DNA of 64,000 bases from Pseudonocardia alaniniphila (GTDB lineage Bacteria; Actinomycetota; Actinomycetes; Mycobacteriales; Pseudonocardiaceae), in the NCBI RefSeq assembly GCF_022524485.1, contig NZ_JAKXMK010000025.1, positions 62,001 to 126,000 on the forward strand, in the 5' to 3' direction. A model generated the notes under the pieces. The model was not told where the DNA came from. It did not search any database and saw only the letters and a program-made list of their open reading frames with translations. Shown here piece by piece: positions 53,870 to 63,028 of this stretch (within the stretch, counting starts at the first letter, position 1; each line of letters starts with the position of its first letter). The translations under genes were made by a program, and so were the position numbers.

Positions 53870-54475
53870 CTACTGCGCCCCGGTGGCGTAGGTGCCGTCG
53901 TCGAAGCTGCGCCGCACACGGTCGATGAGCCGGGCGCGGCTGGGGCCGAGGCTGCCGATCGGGATGCCCGTGGCGTGGGCCACCTCGGCATACGGTCGCG
54001 GCTCGTCCGCGAACAGCGCGCGCATGATCGTCCTTCCCCGGGGCGGCAGCGTGCCCACGATCTGCCACAGCCGGGCCGCGGTGTCGGCGTCGACCACCTG
54101 CTCCTCGACACCCGGCTCCGTGGCGGGCACCGCGTCCATCTCGAGGCCCACGAGGATCTGGCTCTCCCGCAGGATCCGCAGGCACTCCCGCGACGCGGTG
54201 GTCGCGAGCCAGCCGCCGAGCCGGTCGGGGTCACGTAGCGAACCGAGGTGCTCCACCAGGCGTAGCCACGTGCGCTGCTCGGCGTCACGGGCGTCGGCGT
54301 CCTGCAGGCGGTAGGCGCGCACCACCGACGCCACCAGCCCCCGGTACCGGACGACGACCTCCGCCCAGGCACTGCCGTCGCCCTGCCGGGCGAGCGCGAG
54401 CAGTTCGGTGTTCCGGAGGTCCTGGATCTTCGTGGTCGTCGTCGCGGGCGCCGTCGTCACGGTGGTCACAGTCAT
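53870..54475 (-). CDS. ECF-type RNA polymerase sigma factor
   Basis: A 201-residue sigma-70-family protein. Region 2 spans ELLALARQGDGSAWAEVVVRYRGLVASVV and RLGGWLATTASRECLRILR (as regions), and region 4 spans LPPRGRTIMRALFADEPRPYAEVAHATGIPIGSLG. The threonine-rich N-terminus is odd but short. No anti-sigma gene is adjacent, so control must come from elsewhere or from its divergent neighbour. AAGGAG lies 8 nt before ATG 54475. It is divergent from DUF5995 gene B across a 263-base region. Confidence 0.93.
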   Translation of the reverse strand: MTVTTVTTAPATTTTKIQDLRNTELLALARQGDGSAWAEVVVRYRGLVASVVRAYRLQDADARDAEQRTWLRLVEHLGSLRDPDRLGGWLATTASRECLRILRESQILVGLEMDAVPATEPGVEEQVVDADTAARLWQIVGTLPPRGRTIMRALFADEPRPYAEVAHATGIPIGSLGPSRARLIDRVRRSFDDGTYATGAQ

Positions 54476-54738
54476 CGCCAGGGCTCCTTCTAACGGGTGT
54501 CCCAGAGTCGGGTGAACGGGCGCCGATGTCGTCAGGACAACGCCCTACGTATGCCCCTACGGACCCCCTACATCGCAGCGGTGAGGCGGTCGCCGTATCA
54601 CCGCGCGCCCCACGCGACTCATCCCGCGGTCCGACACCGCTCGCCGTGCGTCACCGGGGAAACGCGCGACCAACGGTCTCGGCGCCGAAGAGCCGAGGCG
54701 GGATCGAACCCGCGGACCTGACGACGGGAGCGATGGGA
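54476..54738. promoter_or_regulatory. Divergent intergenic region, ECF sigma / DUF5995 B
   Basis: It contains three short direct repeats of CCCTAC or CCCCTAC type near 54543-54572 and a tRNA T-arm-like palindrome at 54698-54713 (judged fortuitous). No clear -35/-10 pair or terminator was found. Promoters for both neighbours must lie here. Confidence 0.35.
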
Positions 54739-55539
54739 ATGGGCGCAATGACGGTCGAGGTGAACGGATTGCGGGTGATCGCGGGTTCGGCCGCGCGATG
54801 GGGAGCACCCAGGCCGGCCGGGCGCACCCGGGCCAGCGGAGCGGCCGAGACCCCGGCCCCGGAGCACCGGGGGTCGGCCCTCGGGGGCCGGGAGGGCGCG
54901 CTCGAACCGGTCACTCCGGACGCGATGGTCCACGTGCTCTCCCGGCTGCAGCCGGGAGCGGACGCGGGGCGGCGCGGGGACGGCGCAGGGCCGGTCAACC
55001 GGCTCCTCACCGGGGTCGTGGAGGCGACGGTCGAGGCCGGGTCGACGGTCGATCCGGAGTTCGTCGCCGTGCTCGTCACGGAGCTCGCCCGCCGCTATCT
55101 GAGGGCCGTGAGCTGCTACGCCCGTGGGGCCAGGGTGCCGCGGGCGTGGCGTGAGGTGCTCGGGCGGTGGGATCCGGAGAACATCGACCCCGCGCGGATC
55201 ACCCTGGCGGGTGGACTCACGATCGTGGGGCACGACCTCCCGTCGGCCGTGGTGAGCACCTGCACGCTCCTCGGGCGCACCCCGGGCCCTGCCGAGCGGG
55301 CCGCCGTGCAGATGATCGTCGGGCTGATCGCCGACCGGCTGCGCGATGACGCGGCCGTGGTGGCGCTCCTCGGCTCCGACGGCGTGGGCGTCCTGCTCTC
55401 GCGGCACGACGCATGGCGGCAGGCCGAGCACCTGTGGGCCGTGCGCGGGCGACCGTCCGAGGCCGAGGAGGAACGCGCCGCCATGGACTGGCGGGCCGGT
55501 CTCGTCGCGCGGGGCCTGCTGGCCACCCACTCCCGCTGA
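54739..55539 (+). CDS. DUF5995-like protein B (diverged paralogue)
   Basis: A 266-residue protein. Its segments FVAVLVTELARRYLRAVSCYARGARVPRAW and RITLAGGLTIVGHDLPSAVVSTCTLL (as regions) align with FLIRLDLEFAERYLRAL and the AGVNAHINFDLSCALV block of DUF5995 A, keeping the single histidine. The N-terminal ~70 residues are low-complexity. Function is unknown. Three in-frame ATGs (54733, 54739, 54748) exist; GGGAG is 8 nt before 54739. It is divergent from the ECF sigma gene and converges with truB. I infer homology by eye; a profile search would settle it. Confidence 0.65.
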   Translation: MGAMTVEVNGLRVIAGSAARWGAPRPAGRTRASGAAETPAPEHRGSALGGREGALEPVTPDAMVHVLSRLQPGADAGRRGDGAGPVNRLLTGVVEATVEAGSTVDPEFVAVLVTELARRYLRAVSCYARGARVPRAWREVLGRWDPENIDPARITLAGGLTIVGHDLPSAVVSTCTLLGRTPGPAERAAVQMIVGLIADRLRDDAAVVALLGSDGVGVLLSRHDAWRQAEHLWAVRGRPSEAEEERAAMDWRAGLVARGLLATHSR

Positions 55540-55606
55540 CCCCGGAGCAGCCCGTATCCCGACCGCGAGTCGCCCGACGTCCGGGCTGGTCGCCCCCGTG
55601 CCCGCT

Positions 55607-56476
55607 CTACGCGGGGGCGAGCACGACCACCGGACGGGCCAGCTCGCCGCGTTCGCTCACGAGGGCCAGCGCCCGGCCGTCGGGGGCGAAGACGCCGTAG
55701 GTGCCGTCCACCCCGGCGGCGGGGAGCGGGCGGCCGTGCGCGATGTCAGCGGCGAGAGCGGCGTCGAGGTCCCGGCGCGGAAACGCCACTCCGACGGCCT
55801 GGTCGAGCGGGAGCGTCAGTTCGGGTGCGCTCTCGAGCTGCTCCAGCGTGCGGGCGTGCTCGAGGGTGAACGGGCCGACGCGGGTGCGGCGCAGCGCCGT
55901 CAGGTGACCGCCGACCCCCAGCGCCGCGCCGAGGTCGCGGGCCAGCGCCCGCACATACGTGCCGGACGAGCAGTCCACCACGACGTCGAGGTCGTCGCCG
56001 CGCCGGGCGAGGAGCCGGAACTGCGACACCGTCACCGGACGGGCCGGGATCACGACCTCCTCGCCTGCCCGCACACGCGCGTAGGCGCGCTTCCCGTCGA
56101 TCTTGATCGCGCTGACCGAGCTCGGCACCTGCTCGATGGCGCCCGTCAGCGCGGCCATCCCGGCCGCGATCGCCGCATCGTCGACCGCTCCCGCGTCGGC
56201 CGTGCTGACGATCTCGCCCTCGGCGTCGTCCGTGGTCGTCGCCGCGCCGAGGCGGACCGTCGCCGTGTACGCCTTCGTGTCGAGCGCGAGGTGCCCGAGC
56301 AGCTTCGTGCCGCGTCCGACGCCGCAGACGAGCACGCCGGTGGCCATCGGGTCGAGCGTGCCGGCGTGGCCGATCTTGCGCGTGCCGAGGATCCGGCGCA
56401 GCCGGGCGACCACATCGTGCGATGTCAGTCCGGCGGGCTTGTCGACCACGACCAGGCCGGAGGGGACGGCGTTCAC
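55607..56476 (-). CDS. truB: tRNA pseudouridine-55 synthase
   Basis: A 289-residue enzyme that makes pseudouridine 55 in the T-loop of tRNAs. The catalytic aspartate is D42 in GHAGTLDPMATG. KPAGLTSHDVV, KIDGKRAYARVRAGE and CSSGTYVRALARDLG complete the family set, and a PUA-like C-terminal domain follows. GTG 56476 begins the conserved region; a much longer frame upstream is antisense to ribF. A 9-10 bp hairpin lies 19 nt upstream of the start in its leader. It is divergent from ribF. Confidence 0.96.
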   Translation of the reverse strand: MNAVPSGLVVVDKPAGLTSHDVVARLRRILGTRKIGHAGTLDPMATGVLVCGVGRGTKLLGHLALDTKAYTATVRLGAATTTDDAEGEIVSTADAGAVDDAAIAAGMAALTGAIEQVPSSVSAIKIDGKRAYARVRAGEEVVIPARPVTVSQFRLLARRGDDLDVVVDCSSGTYVRALARDLGAALGVGGHLTALRRTRVGPFTLEHARTLEQLESAPELTLPLDQAVGVAFPRRDLDAALAADIAHGRPLPAAGVDGTYGVFAPDGRALALVSERGELARPVVVLAPA

Positions 56477-56495
56477 GTGCGGCGATTCTTCCTTC

Positions 56496-56517
56496 CCGGC
56501 ACCCGGCAGGGTGCCGG
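56496..56517 (-). promoter_or_regulatory. Hairpin in the truB 5' leader
   Basis: Perfect 9-bp arms CCGGCACCC and GGGTGCCGG with a 4-nt loop, extendable by one pair. On the minus strand it stands just before GGAAGGAAG and 20 nt before the truB start. No gene ends here on either strand, so it is not a simple terminator. Confidence 0.5.
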
Positions 56518-56627
56518 GGGGCGGGAGGACCGGGCGACCGGCCGCCGGCGATCGGGCGATTCGCCGACGGGAGAAGAGGTCACTCGACGGGGGTGCGGGC
56601 GAGCGTGGGGCCGCGCAGCCGGTTCCG

Positions 56628-56633
56628 TAGGCT
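56628..56633 (+). promoter_or_regulatory. -10 box TAGGCT for ribF
   Basis: TAGGCT is followed by 6 nt and GTG 56640. The gene has no Shine-Dalgarno sequence, consistent with a leaderless transcript. Confidence 0.5.
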
Positions 56634-56639
56634 CGACCC

Positions 56640-57581
56640 GTGCAGCGCTGGCGGGGGCTCGAGTCCGTGCCGAGCGGCTGGGGTCGCAGCGTCGTCACCG
56701 TCGGTGTGTTCGACGGGGTGCATCGCGGCCACCAGCAGCTCATCGGTCGGGCGGTGGAACGCGGGCGGGAACGTGGTCTCCCGACCGCGCTGGTGACGTT
56801 CGATCCGCACCCCGCCGAGCTGATCCGGCCGGGCAGCCACCCGGCGCGGCTGACCAGCCTCCGGCGCCGGGCCGACCTCGTGGCGGGGCTCGGGGTGGAC
56901 GCCTTCTGCGTGCTGCCCTTCACCGCGGAGCTGGCCCGCACCGAACCCGCCGAGTTCGCGCACGAGGTGCTCGTCGAGCGGCTGCACGCCGCGGACGTGG
57001 TGGTCGGGCGCAACTTCACGTTCGGCCACAAGGCCAAGGGCGACGTGGCGCTGCTCACCGAGCTCGGGCAGAAGTTCGGGTTCGGGGTGGAAGGGCTCGA
57101 CCTGATCACCGACGACGGGATCACGTTCTCCTCCACGTACATCCGCTCGTGCATCGCCGCAGGCGACGTCGAGACCGCCGCGGCGGCGCTGGGGCGTCCC
57201 CATCGCATCGAAGGTGTGGTGGTGCACGGCGACCGGCGGGGCCGGGACCTGGGCTTCCCCACAGCCAACCTGTCCACCCCGCCCTATACGGCGCTTCCTG
57301 CCGACGGCGTCTACGCGGGACGTTTCGGCATCACCACGGTCAAGGAGGGAAGCAGGCTCCTGCCCGCGGCTATCTCGGTCGGCACGAATCCCACGTTCTC
57401 CGGGCGCGTGCGTTCCGTCGAGGCCTACGTGCTCGACGTCGACGAGGACTTCTACGGGTTCGAGGTCGCACTCGACTTCGAGCACCGGCTTCGCGGGCAG
57501 GAGCGCTTCGACGACGTGGAGTCGCTCATCGTGCAGATGCAGCGCGACGTGGACCGCGCGCGTGAGCTGCTGGGCGGCTGA
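56640..57581 (+). CDS. ribF: Bifunctional riboflavin kinase / FAD synthetase
   Basis: A 313-residue enzyme that makes FMN and then FAD. The N-terminal nucleotidyltransferase domain has TVGVFDGVHRGHQQLI and FSSTYIRSCIAAGDVE. The C-terminal kinase domain has GRDLGFPTANLS and the riboflavin-binding EAYVLDVDEDFYG. It corresponds to Rv2786c, near rpsO and pnp in both genomes. No FMN riboswitch is present upstream; the transcript seems to begin at the start codon. Confidence 0.96.
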   Translation: MQRWRGLESVPSGWGRSVVTVGVFDGVHRGHQQLIGRAVERGRERGLPTALVTFDPHPAELIRPGSHPARLTSLRRRADLVAGLGVDAFCVLPFTAELARTEPAEFAHEVLVERLHAADVVVGRNFTFGHKAKGDVALLTELGQKFGFGVEGLDLITDDGITFSSTYIRSCIAAGDVETAAAALGRPHRIEGVVVHGDRRGRDLGFPTANLSTPPYTALPADGVYAGRFGITTVKEGSRLLPAAISVGTNPTFSGRVRSVEAYVLDVDEDFYGFEVALDFEHRLRGQERFDDVESLIVQMQRDVDRARELLGG

Positions 57582-57645
57582 CACCCGCCGGGCACTTTTC
57601 CCGTTCGGCCACGCAGCCGGTGGGGGAGGTGCCAGCATCCTGCGC

Positions 57646-58155
57646 ATGGCTGAGGCAGGTGCAGAGCCGCTGCGGTCCCGGATGGCGGTCAACCGCGAGC
57701 GGCAGCGCGAGCTCTACGGTGCGCCGCTCGGCGATCGCGTCCGCCGGCTCACCTCGGCGCTGGGCATCTCCCAGTCCCGGCTCGCCCGCACGCTGGGGAT
57801 CAGCCCGGCCATGCTGAGCCAGCTGGTGAGCGCCCGCCGCGTCAAGATCGGTGATCCCGCTGTGCTCGCCCGGTTGCTGCTGCTCGACAAGCGCTGCCAC
57901 GTGGTGCGCACTCCGCTGGAGACACGCGCGGTCGATGCGCTGCTCGCGGAGGTCGCGCAGGCGAGGTGGCAGTGGAACGAGCCGCGCGTCCCTGCCCAGC
58001 GCGGGCGCCGTGAGCCCCCCGCCGGCACGGCGGCCGCCGCGTTGCGCGGAATCGCCGAGCCTGCCCGCCTGGCCGCCGCGGCCGCCGCGCTCGGCCCGGG
58101 TTTCCCGGAGCTTGCCGAGGTCCTGCGGCAGGCCGCGAGCCGGCCGGGGGCCTGA
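57646..58155 (+). CDS. XRE-family helix-turn-helix protein
   Basis: A 169-residue protein. The N-terminal helix-turn-helix is RVRRLTSALGISQSRLARTLG with GISPAMLSQLVSARRVKIGD, a Cro/CI-type DNA-binding domain (residues ~30-75). The C-terminal half is alanine-rich and has no recognised ligand domain. Related proteins with the same arrangement are common near ribF/rpsO in actinobacteria; the target is unknown. CAGCAT at 57633-57638 lies 7 nt before the ATG. It is followed within two bases by thpR, so the two may be co-transcribed. Confidence 0.82.
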   Translation: MAEAGAEPLRSRMAVNRERQRELYGAPLGDRVRRLTSALGISQSRLARTLGISPAMLSQLVSARRVKIGDPAVLARLLLLDKRCHVVRTPLETRAVDALLAEVAQARWQWNEPRVPAQRGRREPPAGTAAAALRGIAEPARLAAAAAALGPGFPELAEVLRQAASRPGA

Positions 58156-58157
58156 CC

Positions 58158-58664
58158 GTGCGCCTGTTCACCGCGCTGTGGCCGCCGGCGGAGGTGGTGT
58201 CGGCACTGGTGGCGGCCACGGGCGAGCCCCCGTCGGGCTGGCGCGCGGTCGATCCGGCCTCCTGGCACCTCACGTTGGCGTTCCATGGGGAGGCCGATCC
58301 GGGAGTGCTCGCCAGGCGGCTCGATCGGGCGGCCGCCGGGCTGGCCGCGCCGAAGCTGCGGATCGCCGGGGCGGGGTCCTTCTCCGGAGTGCGCTGGGCG
58401 GGGGTGCAGGCCGACGCGCCGGAGCGGCTGTCTCACCTCGTCACGGCGGCGGGCGGCGATCCCGCCGAGTTCGTCGCGCACCTCACGGTCCTGCGCAGGC
58501 AACGGCGTCCGGGCCGGGGAGCCGACCACGTTCCGTCGGCACCGTGGGCCTCTCATGAGGGGCCGTGGTGGCGGCCACAGGAGGTGCTGCTGATGGTGAG
58601 CGAGCCGGCCAAGGGCGGCTCCCGATACCGGCCGGTGCACCGGGTGCCGCTGGCCGGCGAGTAG
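58158..58664 (+). CDS. thpR: RNA 2',3'-cyclic phosphodiesterase
   Basis: A 168-residue member of the 2H phosphoesterase superfamily. It has the two catalytic HxT motifs: WHLTLAF and AHLTVLR, in the order and spacing of Thp[10 protein letters not shown] at the start is also family-typical. The enzyme opens 2',3'-cyclic phosphates on RNA and was first known as a 2'-5' RNA ligase. The GTG is two bases after the stop of the XRE gene. Confidence 0.92.
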   Translation: MRLFTALWPPAEVVSALVAATGEPPSGWRAVDPASWHLTLAFHGEADPGVLARRLDRAAAGLAAPKLRIAGAGSFSGVRWAGVQADAPERLSHLVTAAGGDPAEFVAHLTVLRRQRRPGRGADHVPSAPWASHEGPWWRPQEVLLMVSEPAKGGSRYRPVHRVPLAGE

Positions 58665-58688
58665 CCCGTCGGACGCGAGGGGCGGCGC

Positions 58689-58718
58689 TGACGGCGACGC
58701 CATCGTGCCTGGTAACGT
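58689..58718 (+). promoter_or_regulatory. Promoter for rpsO
   Basis: TGACGG at 58689-58694 and TAACGT at 58713-58718 are separated by 18 bp. The predicted start near 58725 gives a leader of about 97 nt before GTG 58822. Confidence 0.5.
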
Positions 58719-58821
58719 GGAGTGCTGGGTCCGGCTGCAGTCCGTGGCGGCCATGACCGACTCCCGGCGCTCATCATCATCATGGCGTCGGCCTCACGGC
58801 ACAGCAACGAAAGAGGAGCAC

Positions 58822-59091
58822 GTGGCACTCGACGCCGCAGAGAAGAAGACGATTCTGGACACCTACGGTGTCCACGAGGGTGACACCGGTTCCCCCGAGG
58901 CGCAGGTTGCGCTGCTGACCAAGCGGATCAGCGACCTGACCGAGCACCTCAAGATGCACAAGCACGACCACCACTCCCGGCGGGGCCTGCTCCTGCTGGT
59001 CGGCCGGCGGCGCCGGCTGCTGAAGTACCTGGCTTCGGTCGACGTCCAGCGCTACCGGTCACTGATCGAGCGCCTCGGCCTCCGCCGCTGA
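58822..59091 (+). CDS. rpsO: 30S ribosomal protein S15
   Basis: An 89-residue protein of exactly the usual S15 length. It is helical and shows [38 protein letters not shown] and [24 protein letters not shown] (as a region), which contact 16S rRNA helices 20-22. AAGAGGAG precedes the GTG. It lies upstream of pnp with a GC hairpin between them, the arrangement known across bacteria. Confidence 0.98.
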   Translation: MALDAAEKKTILDTYGVHEGDTGSPEAQVALLTKRISDLTEHLKMHKHDHHSRRGLLLLVGRRRRLLKYLASVDVQRYRSLIERLGLRR

Positions 59092-59097
59092 ACCTCG

Positions 59098-59132
59098 GCC
59101 GGCCCGGCACCCCGAGCGGGGTCCGGGCCGGC
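59098..59132 (+). terminator. Hairpin between rpsO and pnp
   Basis: Arms at 59098-59113 and 59118-59132 pair over 15 positions with one bulged base and a 4-nt loop. It begins 7 nt after the rpsO stop. It has no T-run and may be a partial terminator or RNase processing site, as at this junction in E. coli. Confidence 0.65.
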
Positions 59133-59302
59133 ACCACAACTCCACGACGCCACGCCTCCGGTAGCTGATCCGCCGGTCCTCGGTAGTGGCTCCCGGGCCC
59201 ATCCCGCACGCGGCCCGGGTGCTTCGATCGATGACCGGCTCGGCCGAGGGTCCTCCCGGTGTGGCGTGGGGTCTCCCCTCTGGAAGAGGAGATGTCCACT
59301 TC

Positions 59303-61600
59303 ATGACAGATGACCAGACAACCGATACAGCGGACAACGTCCACGAGACGACCGCCGTCATCGACAACGGGAGCTTCGGCACCCGCACCGTCCGGTTCGA
59401 GACCGGGCGCCTCGCGCGCCAGGCCGCCGGTTCCGTCGTCGCCTACCTGGACGACGAGACGATGCTGCTGTCCGCCACCACGGCGTCCAAGCAGCCCAAG
59501 GAGCACTTCGACTTCTTCCCGCTCACGGTGGACGTCGAGGAGCGGATGTACGCGATCGGCAAGATCCCCGGCTCGTTCTTCCGCCGTGAAGGGCGCCCGG
59601 GCACCGACGCGATCCTGACCTGTCGCCTGATCGACCGGCCGCTGCGCCCGTCGTTCGTCGACGGTCTGCGCAACGAGATCCAGATCGTCGTCACGGTCCT
59701 CTCGCTCGACCCGCAGGACCCTTACGACGCACTGGCGATCAACGCCGCGTCGGCGTCCACGCAGCTCGCCGGGCTGCCGTTCTCGGGCCCCATCGGCGGC
59801 GTCCGCGTGGCGCTGATCGACGGCCAGTGGGTGGCGTTCCCGCAGTACGAGGACCTGCAGCGGGCCGTGTTCGACATGGTCGTCGCGGGCCGGGTCGTCG
59901 GTGACGACGTCGCGATCATGATGGTCGAGGCAGAGGCCACCACCGAGACGATCGGGCTCGTGGCCGGTGGCGCGCAGGCGCCCACCGAGCAGGTCGTGGC
60001 GTCCGGGCTGGAGGCGGCGAAGCCGTTCATCCGGAGCCTGTGCATCGCGCAGCAGCAGCTGGCCGACGTCGCGGCGAAGCCCACCGGCAACTTCCCGACC
60101 TACCCCGCCTACCAGGACGACGTGTTCGAGGCCGTGGCCGCGAACGCCTCGGACGACCTGGCCCAGGCGCTCGCCATCGGCGGCAAGCAGGAGCGCGAGT
60201 CGCGCCTCGACGAGGTCAAGGCCTCAGTGCTCGACAAGGTCGCCCCGCAGTTCGAGGGTCGCGAGAAGGAGATCGGCGCGGCGTTCCGCGCGCTGAACAA
60301 GAAGCTGGTGCGCCAGCGCATCCTGCGCGACCAGGTCCGCATCGACGGTCGCGGCATCACCGACATCCGGCCGCTGTCGGCCGAGGTCGAGGTGATTCCG
60401 CGCGCCCACGGTTCGGCGCTGTTCGAGCGCGGCGAGACCCAGATCCTGGGTGTCACCACACTGAACATGCTCCGCATGGAGCAGCAGATCGACTCGCTCG
60501 GCCCGGAGACGCACAAGCGCTACCTGCACCACTACAACTTCCCGCCGTACTCCACCGGTGAGACCGGTCGGGTCGGGTCGCCGAAGCGCCGCGAGATCGG
60601 CCACGGCGCGCTGGCCGAGCGGGCGCTGCTGCCCGTGCTGCCCACGCGCGAGGAGTTCCCGTACGCCATCCGGCAGGTCTCGGAGGCGCTGGGCTCCAAC
60701 GGCTCCACGTCGATGGGCTCGGTCTGTGCGTCCACGATGGCGCTGTACAACGCCGGCGTGCCGCTGAAGGCGCCGGTGGCGGGCATCGCGATGGGCCTGG
60801 TCAGCGACGAGGTCGACGGCCAGACGCGCTACGTCGCGCTCACCGACATCCTCGGTGCCGAGGACGCGTTCGGCGACATGGACTTCAAGGTCGCCGGCAC
60901 CTCCGAGTTCGTCACGGCGCTGCAGCTCGACACCAAGCTCGACGGCATCCCGTCCGAGGTGCTGGCCGCGGCCCTCTCGCAGGCCAAGGACGCCCGGCTG
61001 ACGATCCTCGAGGTCATCGGCGAGGCGATCGACCGGCCCGACGAGATGAGCCAGTTCGCGCCGCGCGTCACCGCGATCAAGGTGCCGGTCGACAAGATCG
61101 GCGAGGTCATCGGCCCGAAGGGCAAGATGATCAACTCGATCACCGAGCAGACCGGTGCCGACATCTCGATCGAGGACGACGGCACGATCTACGTCGGTGC
61201 GGCGGACGGCCCGTCGGCCGAGGCGGCGATCGGCATGATCAACGCGATCGCCAACCCGCAGCTGCCGAAGATCGGCGAGCGGTTCCTGGGCACGGTGGTC
61301 AAGACCGCCGCGTTCGGCGCCTTCGTCTCGCTGGTGCCGGGCAAGGACGGCCTGGTGCACATCTCGAAGCTGGGCCAGGGCAAGCGGATCGCCAAGGTGG
61401 AGGATGTCGTCAAGGTCGGCGACAAGATCCGCGTCGAGGTCACCGACATCGACAACCGCGGCAAGATCAGCCTGGTGCCGGTGGGCGAGGAGTCCGAGAA
61501 CGGCAGCGCGCCCGCTGGTGACGCCGCCGCCAGCGACGTCGCTGCCGGGGAGTCCGGCGCCGATGTCGACGCCGCGGCCGCCGAGGTCTCGCCCAGTTGA
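59303..61600 (+). CDS. pnp: Polyribonucleotide nucleotidyltransferase (PNPase/GpsI)
   Basis: A 765-residue phosphorolytic 3'-5' exoribonuclease. Two RNase PH domains ([34 protein letters not shown], with GSSM-like [12 protein letters not shown]) flank an all-helical domain. A KH domain has [15 protein letters not shown] and an S1 domain has [18 protein letters not shown]. The catalytic D is in [17 protein letters not shown]. The alanine-rich tail is disordered. It matches Rv2783c (GpsI) in length and position. Its stop overlaps the TTG start of the M16 protease by four bases. Confidence 0.98.
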   Translation: MTDDQTTDTADNVHETTAVIDNGSFGTRTVRFETGRLARQAAGSVVAYLDDETMLLSATTASKQPKEHFDFFPLTVDVEERMYAIGKIPGSFFRREGRPGTDAILTCRLIDRPLRPSFVDGLRNEIQIVVTVLSLDPQDPYDALAINAASASTQLAGLPFSGPIGGVRVALIDGQWVAFPQYEDLQRAVFDMVVAGRVVGDDVAIMMVEAEATTETIGLVAGGAQAPTEQVVASGLEAAKPFIRSLCIAQQQLADVAAKPTGNFPTYPAYQDDVFEAVAANASDDLAQALAIGGKQERESRLDEVKASVLDKVAPQFEGREKEIGAAFRALNKKLVRQRILRDQVRIDGRGITDIRPLSAEVEVIPRAHGSALFERGETQILGVTTLNMLRMEQQIDSLGPETHKRYLHHYNFPPYSTGETGRVGSPKRREIGHGALAERALLPVLPTREEFPYAIRQVSEALGSNGSTSMGSVCASTMALYNAGVPLKAPVAGIAMGLVSDEVDGQTRYVALTDILGAEDAFGDMDFKVAGTSEFVTALQLDTKLDGIPSEVLAAALSQAKDARLTILEVIGEAIDRPDEMSQFAPRVTAIKVPVDKIGEVIGPKGKMINSITEQTGADISIEDDGTIYVGAADGPSAEAAIGMINAIANPQLPKIGERFLGTVVKTAAFGAFVSLVPGKDGLVHISKLGQGKRIAKVEDVVKVGDKIRVEVTDIDNRGKISLVPVGEESENGSAPAGDAAASDVAAGESGADVDAAAAEVSPS

Positions 61601-62937
61601 CCGACGTCCTTCTGACGCCGGGGGCGGGGGCTGCGGCCCCCGCCCCCGGCGGCGTCTCCCGCACCGTGCTCCCCGGCGGTCTGCGCGTGCTCACCGAGAG
61701 CGTGCCCGGCGTCCGTTCGGTGTCGCTCGGGATCTGGATCGGCATCGGCTCGCGTGACGAGACGCCGCTGCAGGCCGGTGCCGCCCACTACCTCGAACAC
61801 CTGCTGTTCAAGGGCACGAGCCGGCGCACCGCGGTGGAGATCGCCGAGCAGTTCGACGCCGTCGGCGGCGAGCTCAACGCGTTCACCGAGAAGGAGCACA
61901 CCTGCTACTACGCGCAGGTGCTCGACACCGACCTGCCGCTCGCGGTGAACGTGCTCGCCGATGTCGTCACGGACGCGACGATGAGCCCGCCCGACGTCGA
62001 GACCGAGCGGGGGGTGGTGCTCGAGGAGATCGCGATGCGCGATGACGACCCCGAGGATCTGCTCGCCGAGCTGTTCGACGAGGCGCTGTTCGGCGAGCAC
62101 CCACTGGGTCGTCCGGTGATCGGCACCGAGGACTCGGTGCGGTCGATGAGCCGCGAGACCCTGCACGGTTTCTGGCGGGGGCAGTACACCACCCCGCGGA
62201 TGGTGGTCGCCGCCGCCGGCAACCTCGTGCACGACGAGGTCGTGGAGCTCGTGGCGGGCGCCCTCGGCAGGGCGGCAGGTGAGGCCGGGCCTACTGCGTT
62301 GCCCGTCGGGCCGCGCCGTCCGGAACCGGCGGTGCTGCCTCCAGGCCCACGGCTGGTGCTGCGCCCCGAGGACACCGAGCAGGCGCACGTCATGCTCGGC
62401 GTGCCGGGCCTGTCGCGCCACAACCCGCTGCGCACCGCGCTCACCGTGCTCAACACCGCGCTCGGTGGCGGCCCCAGCTCCCGGTTGTTCCAGCAGGTCC
62501 GTGAGCAGCGCGGATTGGCCTACTCCGTCTACTCGGCGGTCACGAGCTACTCCGACGCGGGCCACCTCGCCGTCTACGCCGGGTGCGCGCCCGAGCACCT
62601 CGACGAGGTCGTCGCGGTGGTGCGGGGGGTGCTCGCCGAGGTGGCGGCGGGCGGACTGACACCCGCGGAGGTCGCGCGGGCCCAGGGCAACCTGCGCGGC
62701 GGGCTCGTCCTCGGGCTGGAGGACACGCCGTCGCGGATGAACCGGCTCGGCCGGGGCGAGCTCGACCACGGGCGCCAGCGCGCGGTCACCGAGAGCCTCG
62801 ACCGCATTTCGGCCGTCACCCCGGAGCAGGTGGCCGACCTTGCCCGCACGTTGCTGACTGCGCCCCTCACGGCGGCCGTGGTCGGCCCGTACGACAAGAA
62901 ACGCGACCTCCCGCCGTCGCTCCGCTCGCTCGGCTAG
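61597..62937 (+). CDS. M16-family zinc metallopeptidase
   Basis: A 446-residue peptidase of the mitochondrial-processing-peptidase type. The inverted zinc motif is H64-x-x-E67-H68 ([18 protein letters not shown]), with the distal glutamate in [16 protein letters not shown]. The C-terminal half is the non-catalytic homologous domain, with [21 protein letters not shown]. It corresponds to Rv2782c (PepR). TTG 61597 overlaps the pnp stop codon, so it is co-translated. Signal peptides are absent, so it acts in the cytoplasm. A strong inverted repeat follows the stop. Confidence 0.93.
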   Translation: MTDVLLTPGAGAAAPAPGGVSRTVLPGGLRVLTESVPGVRSVSLGIWIGIGSRDETPLQAGAAHYLEHLLFKGTSRRTAVEIAEQFDAVGGELNAFTEKEHTCYYAQVLDTDLPLAVNVLADVVTDATMSPPDVETERGVVLEEIAMRDDDPEDLLAELFDEALFGEHPLGRPVIGTEDSVRSMSRETLHGFWRGQYTTPRMVVAAAGNLVHDEVVELVAGALGRAAGEAGPTALPVGPRRPEPAVLPPGPRLVLRPEDTEQAHVMLGVPGLSRHNPLRTALTVLNTALGGGPSSRLFQQVREQRGLAYSVYSAVTSYSDAGHLAVYAGCAPEHLDEVVAVVRGVLAEVAAGGLTPAEVARAQGNLRGGLVLGLEDTPSRMNRLGRGELDHGRQRAVTESLDRISAVTPEQVADLARTLLTAPLTAAVVGPYDKKRDLPPSLRSLG

Positions 62938-62942
62938 GAGGT

Positions 62943-62980
62943 GCTGGACAACTCCGCGCAGTAGGGCCGAGTTGTCCAGC
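62943..62980. terminator. Inverted repeat after the M16 gene
   Basis: Perfect 12-bp arms GCTGGACAACTC and GAGTTGTCCAGC with a 14-nt loop, extendable by two more pairs. It begins six bases after the stop, so it probably ends the pnp-M16 transcript; the AT-bearing arms also look like an operator. Confidence 0.6.
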
Positions 62981-63015
62981 GCGCTCCTGGCCCGCGTCCT
63001 GTTCGTCCGGCATGC

Positions 63016-63021
63016 CAGTAT
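63016..63021 (+). promoter_or_regulatory. -10 box CAGTAT for the DUF456 gene
   Basis: CAGTAT is followed by exactly 7 nt and GTG 63029. This supports that start over the longer frame from 62972. Confidence 0.4.
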
Positions 63022-63028
63022 CGGTGCG

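Noticed and set aside
54698-54713. A tRNA T-arm-like sequence (GCGGGTTCGATCCCGC on the minus strand), possibly a tRNA remnant or attachment site
   Set aside because: The loop is one base too short for a real T-arm and no acceptor, D-arm or anticodon arm can be found around it.
56477-56639. An FMN riboswitch before ribF
   Set aside because: The 163-base gap lacks the conserved FMN aptamer segments, and ribF appears to have a leaderless start.
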